Shown here in pieces: positions 57,201 to 64,000 of a DNA stretch of 64,000 nt; within the stretch, counting starts at the first letter, position 1; each line of letters opens with the position of its first letter. The position numbers were made by a program, and so were the translations under genes. Under the pieces are notes generated by a model. The model saw nothing but the letters and a program-made list of their open reading frames with translations. It made no database searches and was not told the DNA's origin. The stretch covers positions 1 to 64,000 of the forward strand of contig PKCN01000360.1 in the NCBI GenBank assembly GCA_002862205.1, in the 5' to 3' direction. The DNA is from Planctomycetaceae bacterium. Lineage in GTDB: Bacteria; Planctomycetota; Planctomycetia; Pirellulales; Pirellulaceae.

Positions 57201-58167
57201 TGAACCACAGCAACATGCGATTTTCGGCCTCTGACCAATTTTCCTCGTTGATAGCGGCTACGATCTGGGCAACCAATTCATCAGGAGTGACTCCAATGGG
57301 CTGGGTCTCACGTCTGATCGAAGGTTCGATTGCCTTAGCCAACCGATTAGCACGTTCCACGAACGCAATCGCTTTCTGATCATGCGTCGCAATGTTGAGT
57401 CGCGACGCTCGCAGCGCGAAGAAAAGATTATCAGGCTGTTTGTCAGAAAGCTGCCCGATCGCATCAGCAGCATCCGTCAACAAGTCCGCCGGGAGTCCAT
57501 CAATCGGATCCTCCAATTGTTCGACGACCTGAATCAGTGATCCGCCCAGAATCCGAACCTTCGCTGATTTACCGGCCTCACCGCGAATGGCGGCAGCAAC
57601 ACGCTTGTAAACTTTATTACGTTCCAATTTCGTGACAGAACCGGGCAACAAGGCTGCCTGATGCAAATCGACACGAGTCGCCAGCCACATGGCAAGAACT
57701 TCGTCCTCCGCCGCTTTTTGAAAATCCTCAATCGCCTGCCTGGCCGCGGAAATGGCATCGGGCACTTGCCTGCGGGCATTCTGTTTTTCCTGATCATCAA
57801 GCGACGCATTGGTCGCTTTTGCCGACAAGGCATCAACCCGAAGCACTCGATTGATCGCACGGTTGAGAGCGATTGACTCATCAGATACCGCTTCGCTGTA
57901 CAACTTGCTCCATAATTTATCTGCTTGAACCACCTCAAGATTTTCAGTCGCTGCCAATGCAGTTCGAGTCAGATCGAGATTCTGGCTGATCACCGGATCA
58001 AGCCCACCTGCCCCTGGGCCAGCTTTATTTTCGGCCAGCATCCAGAAGCCAGCCGCAACGCACAACAGCACAACTGTGCCCCCAACCAGCAGTAATACCA
58101 TCCGGCTACGGTCGGCCGATGTTTCGGTGTTCGAGCTTTTGCTACTTGTTGGGCCAAGATCACTCAT
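54289..58167 (-). CDS. Giant FG-GAP/ASPIC protein, 1292 aa
   Basis: A membrane-anchored extracytoplasmic protein. One helix lies at about 22-45 (MVLLLVGGTVVLLCVAAGFW). Residues 60-370 are helical, TPR-like. From about 395 to 800 are FG-GAP-type blades, several degenerate (GDLEADGDLDLVLAT, LIDLDRDLDLDVVTV, VADLDNDSWMEVVAL, VAEFDGDGVLDLVGL). An ASPIC/UnbV-like segment (about 815-870) contains PSTHFGLDG. The last 420 residues (from LKGSCPYLYAWDGEKYVF) form a separate domain I do not recognise. GGGGAG lies five bases before the ATG at 58167. It heads the operon with the pentahaem cytochrome. Confidence 0.82.
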   Translation of the reverse strand: MSDLGPTSSKSSNTETSADRSRMVLLLVGGTVVLLCVAAGFWMLAENKAGPGAGGLDPVISQNLDLTRTALAATENLEVVQADKLWSKLYSEAVSDESIALNRAINRVLRVDALSAKATNASLDDQEKQNARRQVPDAISAARQAIEDFQKAAEDEVLAMWLATRVDLHQAALLPGSVTKLERNKVYKRVAAAIRGEAGKSAKVRILGGSLIQVVEQLEDPIDGLPADLLTDAADAIGQLSDKQPDNLFFALRASRLNIATHDQKAIAFVERANRLAKAIEPSIRRETQPIGVTPDELVAQIVAAINEENWSEAENRMLLWFNVLNSTEIVKTDRRRASPHPLDLLSFDSLRRLSAQAVEDQPLDPNSSEFKFENQIISPVQGKQTVLSLDYDLDLDRDLVSADQDGLLELWSNEGGGQFTLVGQLQLDIAPAGIVAADLFLVDSSDPRRLRADRKTVVESDQDYSSAARHNTFQSLVVYGANGVRFVQLDGRSEVEEGSRLSLAESDSGLEDVRNVTAAVTGDLEADGDLDLVLATATDGIRLFANRGNRSFFEIGQSENAFAGDDPVSDMSLIDLDRDLDLDVVTVHRASGKVGMLENLLHLQFRSRFFDEIPPVEGAEFITVEDIDGNVSWDLVVAGKGGVSIVYSQTAAANAWTVDHVEQNEHAADAAVVADLDNDSWMEVVALNERGVAITRIGPWGFRDWQAVASTESARDLVVAEFDGDGVLDLVGLTSQGISLLKNKTVPIGHYMDVRFKGIDDNASGRVNHYAVGSVLEMRFGAHYRARIVRSPSTHFGLDGFDSASSVRAIFPNGLTQTVRDPKVDSLVEEEQTLKGSCPYLYAWDGEKYVFQTDCLWAAPLGLQVARGIVAKDRPWEYLKINGDRIRPRGDRYDFRITEELWEVAYFDKVALQVVDHPADIDIWTNEKVGPGQIATPTIFAFSSNDRHALVHGSDTFGRDVTTKLSEVDRDFVKGFDRRYRQGLCEPHWIDLDFGKALAVKTLAGKSQGSIGGVVNGCKVYLVLTGWILPTDTSLNIQIDQNPSLGPLEFPSVWVPDSTSDSGWKKAIEYMGFPGGKTKTIVVDVTDIVNSEDPRFRIRTSAQIYWDCAEVAVQEQPAEFRVENVDLLQAEVAFHGFSERLRDGLSRPETYDYQQAELAPRWPPLTGELSQFGDCTGLIREWDDEMVVMSSGDEIRLQFSLPQADLPEGWKRDFIFHSIGWDKDADLNTLTGQSTLPLPYRDMSRYPPPAEDATKRQALWELNAHHLKRRQSFRSFWARPGMATEMSFESP

Positions 58168-58172
58168 GAATG

Positions 58173-58178
58173 CTCCCC
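58173..58178 (-). promoter_or_regulatory. Ribosome binding site of the 1292-aa FG-GAP gene
   Basis: GGGGAG on the minus strand, five bases before the ATG at 58167. It occupies much of the 42-bp gap to the divergent FAH-family gene. Confidence 0.6.
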
Positions 58179-58209
58179 ACGGGGCTGTTTTTTCGATATC
58201 CTTTGCTGC

Positions 58210-59064
58210 ATGAACGTAACAAAATTTTTAGATCAGGCCGACTCGATTCGGGTCGGAATTGTGGAAAGTGGCCAATTGATGCCACTGCAGCTTGGCGAGC
58301 GATATTCGTCACTCGCGGAGCTTTTGGCGACAGAAAACCCGACTGCCACGATCCAAAGTCTGGGAACAGACGCCTCCCTGCCAATTGATGACTCGATTCG
58401 CTGGCTGCCACCGATTGATGACCAGGAGGTATGGGCTGCTGGCGTGACCTACAAACGCAGCCAAACGGCCCGAATGGAAGAGTCAGAAGCTGCTGCTTCG
58501 TGTTACGACCGAGTCTACCAAGCGGATCGCCCTGAGCTGTTCTTCAAAGCGACGCCGCACCGGGTCAGTGGCCACAAACAGCCGCTTCGTATCCGCAGTG
58601 ATGCGACTTGGAATGTGCCCGAACCAGAAATCACTCTCGTCCTCAGTCCGCAATTCCGAATCGTCGGGCTCACGGTTGGTAACGACATGAGTTCACGCGA
58701 CATTGAAGGCGAAAACCCGCTCTATCTACCGCAAGCCAAATGCTACGACCAGTGCGCCGGACTTGGCCCCTGGATCACGCTCTTTGACACATTGCCTGAA
58801 ATGAGCGAACTTCGAGTTGATCTGAAGATTGAGCGTGATGGCCAAGTGGTTTTCGATCAACAGACATCTGGAGCGGAAATGGCACGTTCCTTCGAAGATC
58901 TCGTCAGCTGGCTCAGTCGTGACAACTCGATGCCATCGGGTGCTTTTTTGATGACCGGCACTGGGATTGTGCCAAGCAACGAATTTACTCTTCACGCCGC
59001 TGATCTTGTTCACATTTCGATCGCCGGCATTGGCACATTGTCGAATCCGATTGTTCAAGCCTAG
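58210..59064 (+). CDS. FAH-family dehydratase/hydrolase (2-keto-3-deoxy-sugar-acid type)
   Basis: A 284-aa fumarylacetoacetate-hydrolase-fold protein. The metal site is visible as the ExE motif Glu138-Glu140 (WNVPEPEITLV) with an acidic residue in VGNDMSSRDIEGENPLYLPQ. The N-terminal signature WAAGVTYKRSQTARMEES fits the 2-keto-3-deoxy-pentonate dehydratase subgroup (C. crescentus XylX-like) rather than fumarylacetoacetase. The next gene encodes a 2,5-dioxovalerate-dehydrogenase-like enzyme, so together they would turn a 2-keto-3-deoxy acid into 2-oxoglutarate. Its end lies within a 16-bp tandem repeat. The pathway assignment is inference from the pair. Confidence 0.8.
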   Translation: MNVTKFLDQADSIRVGIVESGQLMPLQLGERYSSLAELLATENPTATIQSLGTDASLPIDDSIRWLPPIDDQEVWAAGVTYKRSQTARMEESEAAASCYDRVYQADRPELFFKATPHRVSGHKQPLRIRSDATWNVPEPEITLVLSPQFRIVGLTVGNDMSSRDIEGENPLYLPQAKCYDQCAGLGPWITLFDTLPEMSELRVDLKIERDGQVVFDQQTSGAEMARSFEDLVSWLSRDNSMPSGAFLMTGTGIVPSNEFTLHAADLVHISIAGIGTLSNPIVQA

Positions 59065-59117
59065 ACTCGTTCAAGCCTAGACTCGTTCAAGCCTCGACTC
59101 GTCCAAGCCTAGTCTCG
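59054..59117 (+). repeat. 16-bp tandem repeat, four copies, spanning the FAH gene stop
   Basis: TTCAAGCCTAGACTCG is repeated at 59054-59069, 59070-59085, 59086-59101 (CTCG variant) and 59102-59117 (TCCAAG variant). The first copy includes the last codons and TAG stop of the FAH-family gene, so the later copies repeat the gene end. Confidence 0.95.
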
Positions 59118-59188
59118 GAAGCCTAGCCCCCCCCAAAAAACCACTTACCCGCACACACTGTATCTACGGACCGCAAGGAATTCTCGTT

Positions 59189-60784
59189 ATGTCGACTGCT
59201 GAAAAAGCCATCCGCCCTGTTCTGATCGCTGGGGAATGGCGGCAAGCCAAACACGAACACACATTCAAGGCATCAAACCCCAATAAAAACGAGTTGCTTC
59301 CGGTAGAGTTCCCCGTCAGTCATTGGGAAGACTGCGATGCAGCACTTGCAGCTGCCGCACAAGCTGCCCACGAACTGCGTCAACTTCCTGCGGAAAAAAT
59401 TGCCGATTTCCTGGACTGCTATGCTGACCGTATTGAAGCTGCCAAAGACGCACTGGTTGACGCTGCATACGCTGAAACTGGCTTGGCGAAGAGTCCCCGT
59501 TTAGCCGATGTTGAACTGCCTCGCACCAGCAATCAATTACGTGCAGCAGCCGAGGCCTGTCGCACAGGAAACTGGGCGATGCCCACCATCGATACCAAGG
59601 CCGGAATTCGATCCTGCTACGAAGCGTTGGGACCGATTTGCATCTTTGGACCCAATAATTTTCCGTTTGCATTTGGAAGCGTCTCGGGTGGTGATTTTGC
59701 GGCAGCCATCGCAGCGGGCAATCCCGTGATTGGAAAAGCAAACAGCTCTCATCCAGAAACCACTTATCTATTTGCCAAAGAGGCTCTTGAGGCTGCAAAG
59801 CAAACCGGACTTCCAGAAGCGACCGTCCAGCTGATCTACCGAACGAACCATGCAGACGGAGAGCGAATGGTCGCTGATCCCCGAATCGGGGCAACGGGTT
59901 ATACAGGAAGTCGGAATGCCGGACTGCAACTAAAAACAGCCGCAGATCGCGCGGGCAAACCCATCTATCTGGAACTATCAAGCGTCAATCCCGTTGTCAT
60001 CACTGACAACGCCTTGGAAGAACGCTGTGATGAAATCGTGACCGAATTCACCACCAGCGTTTTGATGGGAACCGGTCAATTCTGCACCAACCCTGGTTTG
60101 GTGATGCTGCAAAAATCAGATCGTTCTGACGCCTTTGTCAAAGCGGTCACAGAAAAATTCAACACCACACCTGCTGGCACCCTGCTGTCACCCGCCGTCG
60201 CAAAAAGCCTCTCAGCAAGTGTTCAAAAACTATGTGATTTTGGAGCTGACCTGGTCACCGGAGGTGGTGAACCAGAAAGCGACCGGTGTGCCTATGCCAA
60301 CACGCTGATGGTGACGACCGCCGCAGCTTTTCTGAAAAATCCGGAAGGTTTTCAAACCGAAGCCTTTGGCAACGCAGCCCTCATTGTCATCGGTGACGAT
60401 ATCGCCGAGCTGTGTAACGCAATTCGCCACCTGGAAGGCAACTTAACAGGCTGTATTTACAGTGCATCCAATGGCAGTGACGATGAAGCCAGTCAAGCCT
60501 TGGCAGGCGAACTGACTCCCAAGGTGGGCCGACTGCTGAATGACAAAATGCCCACAGGCGTGGCAGTCAGCCCAGCCATGAACCATGGGGGTCCCTATCC
60601 GGCAACAGGCCATCCTGGCTTCACTGCTGTTGGCGTGCCCGCATCACTGATCCGGTTTGGAAAGCTCACAAGCTTTGACAACATCCGACCTCATCGACTG
60701 CCAAACCTGCTGGGAGACAAGAACCCAACAGGGAAAACGTGGCGGATGATCGATGGCAGCTGGACGTGTGGAGATGTCAACTGA
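59189..60784 (+). CDS. 2,5-dioxovalerate (alpha-ketoglutarate semialdehyde) dehydrogenase-like
   Basis: An NAD(P)-dependent aldehyde dehydrogenase of 531 aa, matching the KGSADH class that oxidises 2-oxoglutarate semialdehyde to 2-oxoglutarate. Catalytic residues are Cys299 in GTGQFCTNPG, Glu262 in YLELSSVNP, and Asn156 in FGPNNFPFAFGSVSGGD, which with the LGDKNPTGKTWRM ending typifies this subgroup. AAGGA precedes the ATG at 59189. It lies 124 bp downstream of the FAH-family dehydratase. The pathway could serve pentose (Weimberg-like) or uronate degradation; the substrate end is not encoded nearby. Confidence 0.87.
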   Translation: MSTAEKAIRPVLIAGEWRQAKHEHTFKASNPNKNELLPVEFPVSHWEDCDAALAAAAQAAHELRQLPAEKIADFLDCYADRIEAAKDALVDAAYAETGLAKSPRLADVELPRTSNQLRAAAEACRTGNWAMPTIDTKAGIRSCYEALGPICIFGPNNFPFAFGSVSGGDFAAAIAAGNPVIGKANSSHPETTYLFAKEALEAAKQTGLPEATVQLIYRTNHADGERMVADPRIGATGYTGSRNAGLQLKTAADRAGKPIYLELSSVNPVVITDNALEERCDEIVTEFTTSVLMGTGQFCTNPGLVMLQKSDRSDAFVKAVTEKFNTTPAGTLLSPAVAKSLSASVQKLCDFGADLVTGGGEPESDRCAYANTLMVTTAAAFLKNPEGFQTEAFGNAALIVIGDDIAELCNAIRHLEGNLTGCIYSASNGSDDEASQALAGELTPKVGRLLNDKMPTGVAVSPAMNHGGPYPATGHPGFTAVGVPASLIRFGKLTSFDNIRPHRLPNLLGDKNPTGKTWRMIDGSWTCGDVN

Positions 60785-60822
60785 GCCGTTCTCAACGCAT
60801 TACGGACAGCGAATCCATCCAG

Positions 60823-61767
60823 TCATTGAAAACCATCTGTCTCGACGCGGGTATCCCGCTCGGGGATTTTGCTCCAATCAAAATGCTCGATGGCAGATTC
60901 GATGTTTTCAACATGGGTGTGCTCGTCAATCAACCCTGCCGACCTTGCAGCCCATGTGATAATTTTCGCTGGTGAAACACCCCGTTCACGGTACAAGCTC
61001 AAACGCGTGTCACCATGTCTCTTGGCAAGCCGCCTGCCGTCGGGACCACAAACCAACGGCACGTGCGCAAAACGCGGGACCTGTAATCCAAGTGCTGAAT
61101 AGAGTTCAATCTGTCGGAACGTACTGGCAATCAGATCATTGCCCCGCACAACCTCAGTAATCCCCATCGCAGCATCATCAACGACGACAGCGAGTTGGTA
61201 GGAAGGTTCCCCGTTCTTCTGGGTGACAGGAAATGCTCCCAAGGCAACTGCAGGAACACATTCACGAGATCCCAAAACCAGATCGGTAAATTCCCGCGAT
61301 TGATCGCCAGCTCTGAATCGCCAGCAATAGGTCCCTTCAGCAGGGAGTGCATCGCCTTGCTTCCAGCCAGCACAGAACCCCGGATAGACCGCTGGCTCAT
61401 GATCAAAATGCGGTGCGGAACCCGCCTCCTGAATATCTTTACGGGTGCAGGCACAGGGAAAAACCCGGTCCGTTCTGATCAAAGTTTGCAACGCATCCCG
61501 GTACAAAGGCATGCGTTGGGACTGCAAATAGGGACCATTCGAACCACCTACATCCGGTCCTTCTTCCCAACTGACCCCCAACCAACTCAGATCATCAATG
61601 GCCTGCTGTGAAGCCCATGGTTTTACACGGGGCGAATCTACATCTTCAATTCGCAAAACCAACTTTGATTTTGCTTTCCTTGCCGACCAATAGGCAAGTA
61701 AATAGGTTCTGGCATTGCCCAGATGCTGGGCACCCGTCGGCGATGGTGCGAATCGACCTGCGCTCAT
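60823..61767 (-). CDS. gluQ: Glutamyl-Q tRNA(Asp) synthetase
   Basis: A truncated glutamyl-tRNA synthetase paralogue that attaches glutamate to queuosine at position 34 of tRNA-Asp. The protein is 314 aa and lacks the anticodon-binding domain of GltX. It has the class I motifs GRFAPSPTGAQHLGNARTYL (HIGH as HLGN) and RRLAKRHGD (KMSKS-like), LRIEDVDSPR, and the zinc site (PCACTRKDI with YPGFC). The length is typical for GluQ (about 290-310). It is convergent with the aldehyde dehydrogenase gene and downstream of asnS on the same strand. Confidence 0.92.
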   Translation of the reverse strand: MSAGRFAPSPTGAQHLGNARTYLLAYWSARKAKSKLVLRIEDVDSPRVKPWASQQAIDDLSWLGVSWEEGPDVGGSNGPYLQSQRMPLYRDALQTLIRTDRVFPCACTRKDIQEAGSAPHFDHEPAVYPGFCAGWKQGDALPAEGTYCWRFRAGDQSREFTDLVLGSRECVPAVALGAFPVTQKNGEPSYQLAVVVDDAAMGITEVVRGNDLIASTFRQIELYSALGLQVPRFAHVPLVCGPDGRRLAKRHGDTRLSLYRERGVSPAKIITWAARSAGLIDEHTHVENIESAIEHFDWSKIPERDTRVETDGFQ

Positions 61768-61918
61768 ACGAATTCAATTGTGGGCATTTTCAAAACTCTC
61801 CAAAAATCAGTTTTCCTGGGAAAGGATGATTCGCCACAAACTGGAGGAAGCGAGAAAGCCTGTCATATTTCCAACGCATCAAGATCGCGCATGACACATG
61901 ACCAAAATCCACCCACAA

Positions 61919-63313
61919 CTAGAAGTCAGCGTTGCCTGGCGTTCTGGGAAAGGGGATGACGTCACGAATGTTTCCCATTCCGCTGACATACTGAACCACT
62001 CTCTCCAACCCCAGTCCAAATCCAGCATGGGGAACCGTCCCATACCGTCTCAAGTCGATATACCAGTCGTACTCGCCTTGGTCGAGATCAGCCTCGGCCA
62101 TGCGACCTTGCAATACATCAAGTCTCTCTTCACGCTGACTTCCACCGATGATTTCGCCCACTCCGGGCACCAGCACATCCATGGCAGCCACCGTTTTCCC
62201 ATCGTCACTGACCCGCATATAAAACGGCTTTATGGAGGATGGATAATCCGTAAGTATGAGAGGCCCATCAACGTGTTTTTCAGTCAGGTAGCGTTCATGC
62301 TCTGCCTGCAAGTCGGTTCCCCAGCTAATCGGGTACTCAAATTTTTCATCGCACGACGTCAAAACATCAATCGCCTCAGTGTATGTCATATGCGAGAACG
62401 GCTTTTCCACCACCGACTGTAGTTGTGCTATTTTCCCTTTTTCAATTCGTTGATCAAAGAATTGCATATCCTCTTCACATGCATTCAGGCAATCATTGAA
62501 AACGCGTTTCAGGAAATCCTCGGCCAATTTCATGTTGTCGGCCAAATCAAAGAAAGCTGCTTCAGGTTCAACCATCCAGAACTCAGCCAGATGTCGACTG
62601 GTGTTGCTGTTCTCTGCTCGAAACGTTGGCCCAAAAGTATAAACTCGCCCCAACGCACATGCGTAAGTCTCCGCCTCGAGTTGTCCACTGACCGTCAGAA
62701 AAGTTGGCTTGTCAAAAAAGTCGTAAGAGTAGTTCACGGGGCCACCACTCTTGGCCAGCATTTCGAGGTCCAACGCAGTGACCCGAAACATTTCGCCTGC
62801 ACCCTCACAATCACTGGCAGTGATAATGGGTGTATTGGTGTAGAAGAAACCATTCTCGTGAAAGAACTGATGAATCGATTGGCTGATTTGATTCCTGACA
62901 CGTGTGACGGCACCAAAGGTGTTGGTTCTGGGTCGCAAGTGTGCCCATTCCCTCAGCTTTTCAAAAGAATGGCGTTTCTTTTGAAGCGGATAGGTCTCTG
63001 GGTCTGCCCACCCAACCACGCGTAGAGCGGTCGCGTGCATTTCAGTGGCCTGTCCTTTGGCGGGTGACTCCACCAACTCACCATCGATTGCCACGCTGCA
63101 TCCAGCAGTCAAACGCTGGACATCCTCCGCGTAATTCTCAAGCTCCCCAGGTACAACGACCTGCAGATTTCCAAAACAGCTTCCGTCATTGACTTCAAGA
63201 AAGCTGAATCCACCCTTGCTGTCCCGTCGGGTGCGCACCCAGCCGCGAACTTCACGCCCAGGCCCCACGGACTCAATTTGTCGGGCAGCATTGATTGGAA
63301 TCCATTGGCTCAT
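61919..63313 (-). CDS. asnS: Asparaginyl-tRNA synthetase
   Basis: Class IIb aminoacyl-tRNA synthetase charging tRNA-Asn. The protein is 464 aa from the ATG at 63313 ([16 protein letters not shown]). The N-terminal OB-fold anticodon domain covers about 15-105 ([20 protein letters not shown]). The catalytic domain has motif 2 [21 protein letters not shown] and motif 3 [18 protein letters not shown], plus MVEPEAAF characteristic of AsnRS over AspRS. The frame runs open to 63490 over the end of the upstream gene, which is not AsnRS-like. The start is two bases after the stop of the membrane protein gene, suggesting coupling. Confidence 0.96.
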   Translation of the reverse strand: MSQWIPINAARQIESVGPGREVRGWVRTRRDSKGGFSFLEVNDGSCFGNLQVVVPGELENYAEDVQRLTAGCSVAIDGELVESPAKGQATEMHATALRVVGWADPETYPLQKKRHSFEKLREWAHLRPRTNTFGAVTRVRNQISQSIHQFFHENGFFYTNTPIITASDCEGAGEMFRVTALDLEMLAKSGGPVNYSYDFFDKPTFLTVSGQLEAETYACALGRVYTFGPTFRAENSNTSRHLAEFWMVEPEAAFFDLADNMKLAEDFLKRVFNDCLNACEEDMQFFDQRIEKGKIAQLQSVVEKPFSHMTYTEAIDVLTSCDEKFEYPISWGTDLQAEHERYLTEKHVDGPLILTDYPSSIKPFYMRVSDDGKTVAAMDVLVPGVGEIIGGSQREERLDVLQGRMAEADLDQGEYDWYIDLRRYGTVPHAGFGLGLERVVQYVSGMGNIRDVIPFPRTPGNADF

Positions 63314-63315
63314 AA

Positions 63316-64000
63316 CTAAGCAGCCTTCGCTTGTTTTTGCAGGAATGAAACAAATCCGATGATTAACAGGATCGCCAAAAATACCAACGCGACAATTCCA
63401 ATTGGGAAACCAAACATTGTTTTCCCATAAAGTCCCCAAGCAGATGCGAACGAGGAAACCACGGTTCCCAGGATCATCAACGCATTCCAAATAATACGCT
63501 TTGCACCGGTGGGCATCGCATCACCTAGCACGCTCCTGGAGTTCATGAGAAGCAGGAATGAAACATAAGCGATCGGTAGCATGGCTCCACCGATGACCGA
63601 TGTCGGCACCGCCAGTGCTGGCGCCGCGGCACCCCAAACGAAAGGACCTAAGACTCCGACAGCTGGAATGAAACTGCCAATTCGATGCATCGTGCCTTCG
63701 GCAGGCACATCCAGAAGTTCACAAAAAGCGAACCCATTGATAAGCATCAGAATGATGATGGTCGATACGGCCATCCCCAGCACCCCCACGCCGAACACAG
63801 TCTGAGCAATGGTATCTCCGACAAGCGGTTGGAGCGTAGCTGCCAACGCATTGTTGTTACGTTTGACCAACATTGCGGCCACTTCTTTGTCGGCCTCTGG
63901 CAGAGCCTCGCGGGCAGCAGCTAAATCCTCCTCTGCAATGTCAGGACTCTGTTGCTTGATCCTGGCATCCACATATTTGTAATAGGCCTTGACCTCGGTA
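63316..64000 (-). CDS. C-terminal part of a polytopic membrane transporter, possibly Nramp-like
   Basis: A partial gene: the minus-strand frame stays open to the right edge, so the N terminus is outside the window (an internal GTG at 63972 is not a credible start). At least 228 residues are seen, with a charged loop ([17 protein letters not shown]) and about five membrane helices ([91 protein letters not shown]). The pattern [15 protein letters not shown] ... [12 protein letters not shown] resembles planctomycete divalent-metal (Nramp-type) transporters, but I cannot confirm this from a fragment. Confidence 0.5.
   Translation of the reverse strand, partial: TEVKAYYKYVDARIKQQSPDIAEEDLAAAREALPEADKEVAAMLVKRNNNALAATLQPLVGDTIAQTVFGVGVLGMAVSTIIILMLINGFAFCELLDVPAEGTMHRIGSFIPAVGVLGPFVWGAAAPALAVPTSVIGGAMLPIAYVSFLLLMNSRSVLGDAMPTGAKRIIWNALMILGTVVSSFASAWGLYGKTMFGFPIGIVALVFLAILLIIGFVSFLQKQAKAA

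Noticed and set aside
63313-63490. N-terminal extension of AsnRS
   Set aside because: It overlaps the end of the upstream membrane protein gene; the OB-fold begins right after the ATG at 63313.

Overview
The window reads as chromosomal DNA of a bacterium of the phylum Planctomycetota, probably the Pirellulales. The reasons are the mix of gene families rather than any single marker: a bacterial beta-RFAP synthase/DUF447 pair (tetrahydromethanopterin C1 chemistry), a pseudopilin-like (DUF1559-type) anti-sigma protein, large secreted TPR and FG-GAP/ASPIC proteins, a multihaem cytochrome fused to TPRs, a DUF3500 protein and an ECF sigma factor. Base composition is near 50% GC and looks even throughout. 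I saw no rRNA, tRNA, CRISPR array, insertion sequence or prophage. Gene density is high, and most neighbours are short operons on alternating strands.

Layout. 1-5.7 kb: an H-NOX domain fused to a Ser/Thr protein kinase, an FHA protein upstream of it, an RlmI-type rRNA methyltransferase, a 7Fe ferredoxin and an HNH nuclease. 6-13.5 kb: DUF456, a six-helix membrane protein with a disordered tail, UvrB, a ComEA-like HhH protein, NadC and a membrane zinc peptidase. 13.7-18.8 kb: a large exported PD40-PA-M28-PDZ peptidase, a conserved small protein and a DUF3500 protein. 19.3-24.2 kb: a methyltransferase, thyA-folA, and rpsM-rpsK-rpoA-rplQ ending at a strong terminator. 24.2-32.2 kb: a lipoprotein solute-binding protein, xylB, a ThuA-like protein, an ECF sigma/anti-sigma pair and an NCS2 permease.

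32.3-43.6 kb: a long minus-strand array (two secreted TPR proteins, ExbB, two ExbD, PabA, DUF447, beta-RFAP synthase). PabA would make the 4-aminobenzoate that beta-RFAP synthase uses, and the genes overlap or abut. A divergent pair of membrane proteins follows. 43.7-49.2 kb: malate dehydrogenase, a pseudo-hydrolase, a response regulator, DUF423, and pyrB followed by a dihydroorotase-like protein that has lost its metal ligands (PyrC').

49.2-58.2 kb: a three-gene minus-strand operon encoding a 1292-residue FG-GAP protein, a pentahaem cytochrome c with a putative b-type membrane domain and TPRs, and a CRTAC1-like FG-GAP/ASPIC protein. It may be an envelope electron-transfer module. 58.2-64 kb: a FAH-family dehydratase with a 2,5-dioxovalerate dehydrogenase-like enzyme (oxidative sugar-acid route to 2-oxoglutarate), GluQ-RS, AsnRS and the C-terminal part of a transporter-like membrane protein.

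The most unusual items are the H-NOX-kinase fusion, the cytochrome/FG-GAP operon, the C1-cofactor genes coupled to ExbBD, the metal-less PyrC', and several short tandem repeats of 14-17 bp at gene ends. All functions are read from sequence alone; no search was run.
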